Assembly: GCA_018663815.1 (NCBI GenBank)
Contig: JABJPQ010000713.1
Location: 1 to 9,474 of the forward strand
Reading direction: 5' to 3'
Length of the DNA stretch: 9,474 nucleotides
From: Halobacteriovoraceae bacterium
GTDB lineage: Bacteria; Bdellovibrionota; Bacteriovoracia; Bacteriovoracales; Bacteriovoracaceae
Shown here: positions 6,589 through 9,474 of the stretch, in pieces
Layout: each line of letters starts with the position of its first letter
Numbering within the stretch: the stretch's first letter is position 1
The notes under the pieces: model-generated
What the model was told of the DNA's origin: nothing
Seen by the model: the letters and a program-made list of their open reading frames with translations, nothing else
The model's database searches: none
Made by a program: the position numbers and the translations under genes

Positions 6589-7167
6589 TTATTTAAATAA
6601 ATTAATCATTTCTAAGATGGCCATAGGTAAGTTTTTTTTACTCCAATAGAGTTTTAATTGACCCTTAACCTGATTATTCAAGTCAACTTCTTCTTGGTGT
6701 TGTGAGTCCCTGTTCAATAATAAATTTTGGTTCGAGCTACAATTTCCGGGCTTATTCACTGCTTTCATAAGTGGATTAAATGCTAAACAACCATAGGGTT
6801 TACTACTGGGTGAAATTCGACAACCTTTAGCTGAAGGAACATAGAATGGACAAGTATAGTTTTTTCTTAACTCCCTCCCATGATTTAAATAAATTGCTTG
6901 ATCTAATCGATAGTGTTTTACACAGTCTTCAATAGTTCGTTCAAGTTGGTCAGTAAGTAATTTGTTTTCAACTAAATAGTCATAACAATCAAAGGCTTCA
7001 ATTGGAGTCACTTGCATGGAATTATACTCAAACGTACAACAGTACCCTTGGCATTGACTACAGTTTTGGCCAGCCGCAAAGACAGAAGTCATTGAGTCAA
7101 GAATGATTTCCCTTCTCACTAGGGCCGAAGAAGCCTTTAAAGACTCTTTTAGCTGTCTATATTTCAT
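6589..7167 (-). CDS. YkgJ-like CxxCxxxCC cysteine-cluster protein
   Basis: A 192-residue predicted cytoplasmic protein of the YkgJ/UPF0153 type, described in databases as putative zinc- or iron-chelating; its biochemical role is not established. The diagnostic cluster CSQCQGYCC gives Cys36, Cys39, Cys43 and Cys44, followed by TPIEA, a region that is conserved after the cluster. Further cysteines at 106, 116, 127 and 143 complete the usual set of eight metal-ligand candidates; Cys61 and Cys82 are extra. There is no signal peptide or membrane segment. GAGG six bases before the ATG supports this start. It lies upstream of glnN in the same direction, but glnN has its own promoter in the gap, so a functional link is uncertain. 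Confidence 0.8.
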   Translation of the reverse strand: MKYRQLKESLKASSALVRREIILDSMTSVFAAGQNCSQCQGYCCTFEYNSMQVTPIEAFDCYDYLVENKLLTDQLERTIEDCVKHYRLDQAIYLNHGRELRKNYTCPFYVPSAKGCRISPSSKPYGCLAFNPLMKAVNKPGNCSSNQNLLLNRDSQHQEEVDLNNQVKGQLKLYWSKKNLPMAILEMINLFK

Positions 7168-7197
7168 TCATTACCTCGAAGTTATTTCCTCTTTCAA

Positions 7198-7226
7198 TAT
7201 TTAGCTCAAATCCTTGCATCTATCAA
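7198..7226 (-). promoter_or_regulatory. Possible promoter of the YkgJ-like gene
   Basis: On the minus strand TTGATA (7226-7221, five of six -35 bases) is followed after 17 bases by TAAATA (7203-7198, a weak -10). It lies in the gap shared with the divergent protease gene. The weak -10 keeps confidence low. Confidence 0.35.
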
Positions 7227-7263
7227 ACGATCAGTCTTTGAATAGAAAAATTACTTATATAAA

Positions 7264-7267
7264 GGAG
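7264..7267 (+). promoter_or_regulatory. Ribosome binding site fixing the protease start
   Basis: GGAG six bases before the ATG at 7274. It identifies this ATG as the start rather than an in-frame TTG at 7214, and the encoded protein then begins directly with a signal peptide. Confidence 0.85.
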
Positions 7268-7273
7268 ATCAAC

Positions 7274-7927
7274 ATGAGAATAGTATTATTATGTCTAACG
7301 ATGACGTTTGCTCTGAATGTTCACGCAGATGATTATCCAGTATTTACAAACACGCTAGAGGGTGGTGAAGTCACTAATAGTGAGGACATAGGTTTAATAA
7401 GCCACAAGTCACTACCGCTTAAAATAAAAGTCAAAACAAGAAGTTTCTCTAATAAAGATAAAGTTAAACTCGTAAATGCAGTTAAAGTTTTGGCAAAAGT
7501 TATGAACTCACCTGAGTTTAAACAGGAAGTTCTCAATTTTTCCTATAAAGGTGATCGCTCTTTTCATCAAAATAACGGAATGAGCAACGAGGAAATCTAT
7601 CGACACCTAATGACTGGTGCAGAGGAGTTATCACCTGAGCATAATAAAACAATGGATTTTGATCTAACGATGTATCGCAGCTGGAATCCCTTTTCAAAAG
7701 TAAAAGGTTATACAAAGCCAGATACAATGAGAATCTGGGTTCATTCTAAATATTATCGCAGAGCTTCTTGGGATCAAATTAGTGTCGCTTCTAATATGGC
7801 CCATGAGTGGGTACACAAGATGGGATTTGGTCATGCTTATTACTACAATAATGATAGACCTTCTAGTGTTCCCTATGCCATTGGAAGAATTGTAAGTAAG
7901 GTTGCGAAAGATCTTGGGCTAGAGTAA
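7274..7927 (+). CDS. Secreted metzincin-like zinc metalloprotease
   Basis: A 217-residue secreted protein from the ATG chosen by its ribosome site. Residues 1-18 form a signal peptide ending in VHA. Near the C-terminus lies AHEWVHKMGFGH, a full HExxHxxGxxH zinc motif with His177, Glu178, His181 and His187: three zinc ligands plus the catalytic Glu, as in metzincins. Downstream, RPSSVPYAIG (195-204) sits where metzincins have their Met-turn but carries Val-Pro-Tyr instead of Met. The N-terminal 150 residues are of no family I recognise. Secretion and motif suggest an extracellular or periplasmic peptidase, plausible for digestion of protein or wall in a predator. It is transcribed alone, divergent from the YkgJ-like gene. 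Metalloprotease call is fairly sure, subfamily unknown. Confidence 0.78.
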   Translation: MRIVLLCLTMTFALNVHADDYPVFTNTLEGGEVTNSEDIGLISHKSLPLKIKVKTRSFSNKDKVKLVNAVKVLAKVMNSPEFKQEVLNFSYKGDRSFHQNNGMSNEEIYRHLMTGAEELSPEHNKTMDFDLTMYRSWNPFSKVKGYTKPDTMRIWVHSKYYRRASWDQISVASNMAHEWVHKMGFGHAYYYNNDRPSSVPYAIGRIVSKVAKDLGLE

Positions 7928-7977
7928 TTTCGAATACTTAGATAAGTGTATAATCTTTTCAAAAACTTAGCTTTGCG

Positions 7978-8006
7978 TTAATTGTGATTCAATTCTTTGA
8001 TATAAC
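7978..8006 (+). promoter_or_regulatory. Possible promoter of the 92-residue protein gene
   Basis: TTAATT (7978-7983, weak -35) and TATAAC (8001-8006, five of six -10 bases) are separated by 17 bases, and the -10 ends 24 bases before the ATG at 8031. A consensus TATAAT at 7949-7954 is a second -10 candidate without a good -35. Confidence 0.35.
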
Positions 8007-8030
8007 AATGTCTTCATTAGGAGCAATGCA

Positions 8031-8309
8031 ATGAACTTGAAAAGATTTACAATTATCACTCATAACGAAGCTCAACAGTCAGTTGAGAAAACCACAATTC
8101 TCATCAACCTCGAACATATCGTTTCAGTTAAACCAATCAAGATGACAACCTCTAATAGAGAACAAATCGATGGTTATTGGATTAGACTCTCAAATGGAAA
8201 AAAATATAGGGCCATTCAAGTACCTAAGGTTATTTTAGATAATATATGCGAGGATCTTCCGGCCATCAAAAAAAGCTCAGAACAAACGCCCAACTTTAAT
8301 TACCAATAA
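8031..8309 (+). CDS. Small protein of unknown function (92 residues)
   Basis: I do not recognise this protein with confidence. It has no signal peptide, membrane helix or cysteine-rich motif. The core, ILINLEHIVSVKPI (about 23-36) followed by GYWIRLSNGKKYRAIQVP (about 48-65), reads as a series of short beta strands. The pattern 'N-x-x-x-I ... I-x-L-x-N-G-K-x-Y' loosely resembles FlbD-like or LytTR-like small beta domains; this is only a resemblance. The tail (about 78-92) is polar and probably disordered. AGGAG seven bases before the ATG supports this start; an ATG at 8026 is out of frame and stops after two codons. It ends four bases before the stop of the convergent neighbour, leaving no room for a separate terminator. 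Confidence 0.7.
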   Translation: MNLKRFTIITHNEAQQSVEKTTILINLEHIVSVKPIKMTTSNREQIDGYWIRLSNGKKYRAIQVPKVILDNICEDLPAIKKSSEQTPNFNYQ

Positions 8310-8313
8310 GTTT

Positions 8314-9474
8314 TTATTCCCAAGGATCACCCTCAGGTAAATATTTTACTGTCGGGTCCCTAAAACACTCTTCACATTTGTAAGGATGTAATGCTGCATT
8401 CTCAGATTGTTGCCCGATTACTTTTAAAATAGTGGCAACTGTAGCTCGAGTGATATTACCTTTTTTATATTTCCGAAATATAATCTTAATGAACTTCAAA
8501 ATAGATTTTCCCTTTTTCATGTCAGGAATATCTCCATACTTAACGAGGTATTCAAAGACTGGCTTAGCTAAAAACTTACCAAGTACAGGACTTTTAAACT
8601 TATCACTAACCATGGCGATAAGAGCTCCCTTGTAAGTTGTCTTATAAGCATTATAAACTTCATTCTTTCCATCAATATTCTTAGCATCGATAGTATTATT
8701 TTGATCTAAATCAAAACGAAGTAATGTCGACTCAACATTTAAAAGACCGGTAAAAACAGCAAACGCATCATTAGCTTTTAAAAAAACCTCATCAGTTTTT
8801 TCTTTATCATAATAAGTGCATGATCTTGTAAAATTCTCCGTTTCAGTGATAAAGGTCATATAGTCTTCTGACTCAGTTGGAGGTGATCCCTCAGGAAGAT
8901 TTTTCACCATATCCTCCATGTAATTATCCAATAGAGGCATAAACTCGGAAATAGCCTTTCCTCCATCTTCAATAGGCATTTTCGTTCTCATTACATTGAT
9001 AAAATTTCTTCTAAAACAATCCGGAGCTATGCGATTGTGCTCATCAAGCTCACTGGCACAGTAATCTAGCATGGTTTCAGTAAAAAAATCTTTAATTGAT
9101 ACGGCCGTCATAAGCCCAATCACAAATTCAGTCAGCTCAGGAGTTTCCATACACACTTTGTCAGAATCACATCCATTAGATTGGTATTGAAAAAGTGTAG
9201 ACATGAGCACAAGGTTATCTGCAACACCTGCAACCTCCCCGCCTCCTTTTCTGCCAATATTGATAATGCCATAATCTTTTAAAAACCATTTAAAATCATC
9301 AATAAAAGTAACTGTTTCTTTAAGGGTCATATCAAAACCACCACGAGCCCCAAAATTAACATCTCCATAATAAGCCATTAAGAGCTTTACTCCATACTCA
9401 AGGGCACTGGTTTGAAAAAACGAATTGGCATTACGATGATACTCATAAGTATAGTATGGGTAAGTAAGTGAGCC
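8314..9474 (-). CDS. Large Cys-containing protein with EF-hand-like loop, N-terminus beyond window
   Basis: The 3' part of a gene whose start is outside the window. The frame is open from the stop at 8314 to base 9474, giving 386 visible residues; the ATG at 9378 is internal, since the 32 codons before it contain no stop. I do not recognise the family. The protein is mostly helical in appearance, with scattered cysteines (GCDSDKVC, DYC, DC, SC, and CEEC near the C-terminus) that could form disulfides in an exported protein. Asp-Leu-Asp-Gln-Asn-Asn-Thr-Ile-Asp (complement of 8712-8686) matches an EF-hand calcium loop at positions 1, 3, 5, 8 and 9, with Asn instead of Glu/Asp at 12. A basic stretch (KKGKS...FRKYKKG) follows. 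Any signal peptide would be off the window. Function unknown. Confidence 0.75.
   Translation of the reverse strand, partial: GSLTYPYYTYEYHRNANSFFQTSALEYGVKLLMAYYGDVNFGARGGFDMTLKETVTFIDDFKWFLKDYGIINIGRKGGGEVAGVADNLVLMSTLFQYQSNGCDSDKVCMETPELTEFVIGLMTAVSIKDFFTETMLDYCASELDEHNRIAPDCFRRNFINVMRTKMPIEDGGKAISEFMPLLDNYMEDMVKNLPEGSPPTESEDYMTFITETENFTRSCTYYDKEKTDEVFLKANDAFAVFTGLLNVESTLLRFDLDQNNTIDAKNIDGKNEVYNAYKTTYKGALIAMVSDKFKSPVLGKFLAKPVFEYLVKYGDIPDMKKGKSILKFIKIIFRKYKKGNITRATVATILKVIGQQSENAALHPYKCEECFRDPTVKYLPEGDPWE

Noticed and set aside
7214..7273. Protease starting at TTG 7214
   Set aside because: It would place 20 polar residues before the signal peptide, and the good ribosome site precedes the ATG at 7274.
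7928..7960. Hairpin after the protease gene (ACTTA-GA-TAAGT)
   Set aside because: The stem is only five AT-rich pairs with a two-base loop, too weak to call a terminator.
8310..8313. Terminator between the convergent genes at the right
   Set aside because: Only four bases separate the stops and I see no stem with a T-run in the flanks.
9376..9378. ATG as the start of the right-hand gene
   Set aside because: The 32 codons between it and the window end are open with similar composition, and no clear ribosome site stands before this ATG.

Overview
The window is AT-rich, tightly packed bacterial DNA with nine protein genes, two of them cut by the window edges. I see no rRNA, tRNA, CRISPR array, transposase or integrase. 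The content suggests a marine or aquatic Bdellovibrionota relative, such as a Bacteriovorax/Halobacteriovorax-like predator. The reasons are a type III glutamine synthetase, a protein-glutaminase-like secreted enzyme, a DUF1554 lipoprotein, a secreted metzincin-like protease and an FHA protein beside a MotA/ExbB-like channel. This assignment is an inference; no ribosomal marker is present.

Left part (1-1336, minus strand): a compact three-gene operon, read in the order FHA plus zinc-ribbon protein, MotA/TolQ/ExbB-family channel subunit, then a partner membrane protein with one N-terminal membrane helix carrying an Asp (ExbD/TolR/ZorB-like position), cut by the window start. The genes overlap or nearly touch, and the channel gene probably starts at a TTG inside the FHA gene. 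Together they look like an ion-driven membrane motor with a phosphopeptide-reading cytoplasmic adaptor. This is the most interesting locus in the window.

Next (1337-2644): a 263-base gap with an 18-bp palindrome, then a plus-strand MaoC-like hydratase gene. A short convergent gap follows, with a hairpin and small repeats.

Middle (2645-4311, minus strand): a two-gene unit encoding a secreted protein-glutaminase-like protein and a DUF1554 lipoprotein. It has its own promoter, which overlaps a 19-bp inverted repeat. Directly upstream lie two tandem intrinsic terminators that end the glnN transcript.

Then (4318-7167, minus strand): glnN (GSIII) with a consensus -10 promoter, and upstream of it a YkgJ-type cysteine-cluster protein. 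Divergent from that (7274-7927, plus) is a secreted metzincin-like protease. A small 92-residue protein of unknown function follows (plus). Last is a large Cys-containing protein with an EF-hand-like loop (minus), whose reading frame stays open to the window end.

Possible functional links: GSIII assimilates ammonia into glutamine. The secreted protease and the glutaminase-like enzyme could act on prey or environmental protein. The MaoC-like protein points to acyl-CoA chemistry. None of these links is shown by the sequence beyond gene proximity.
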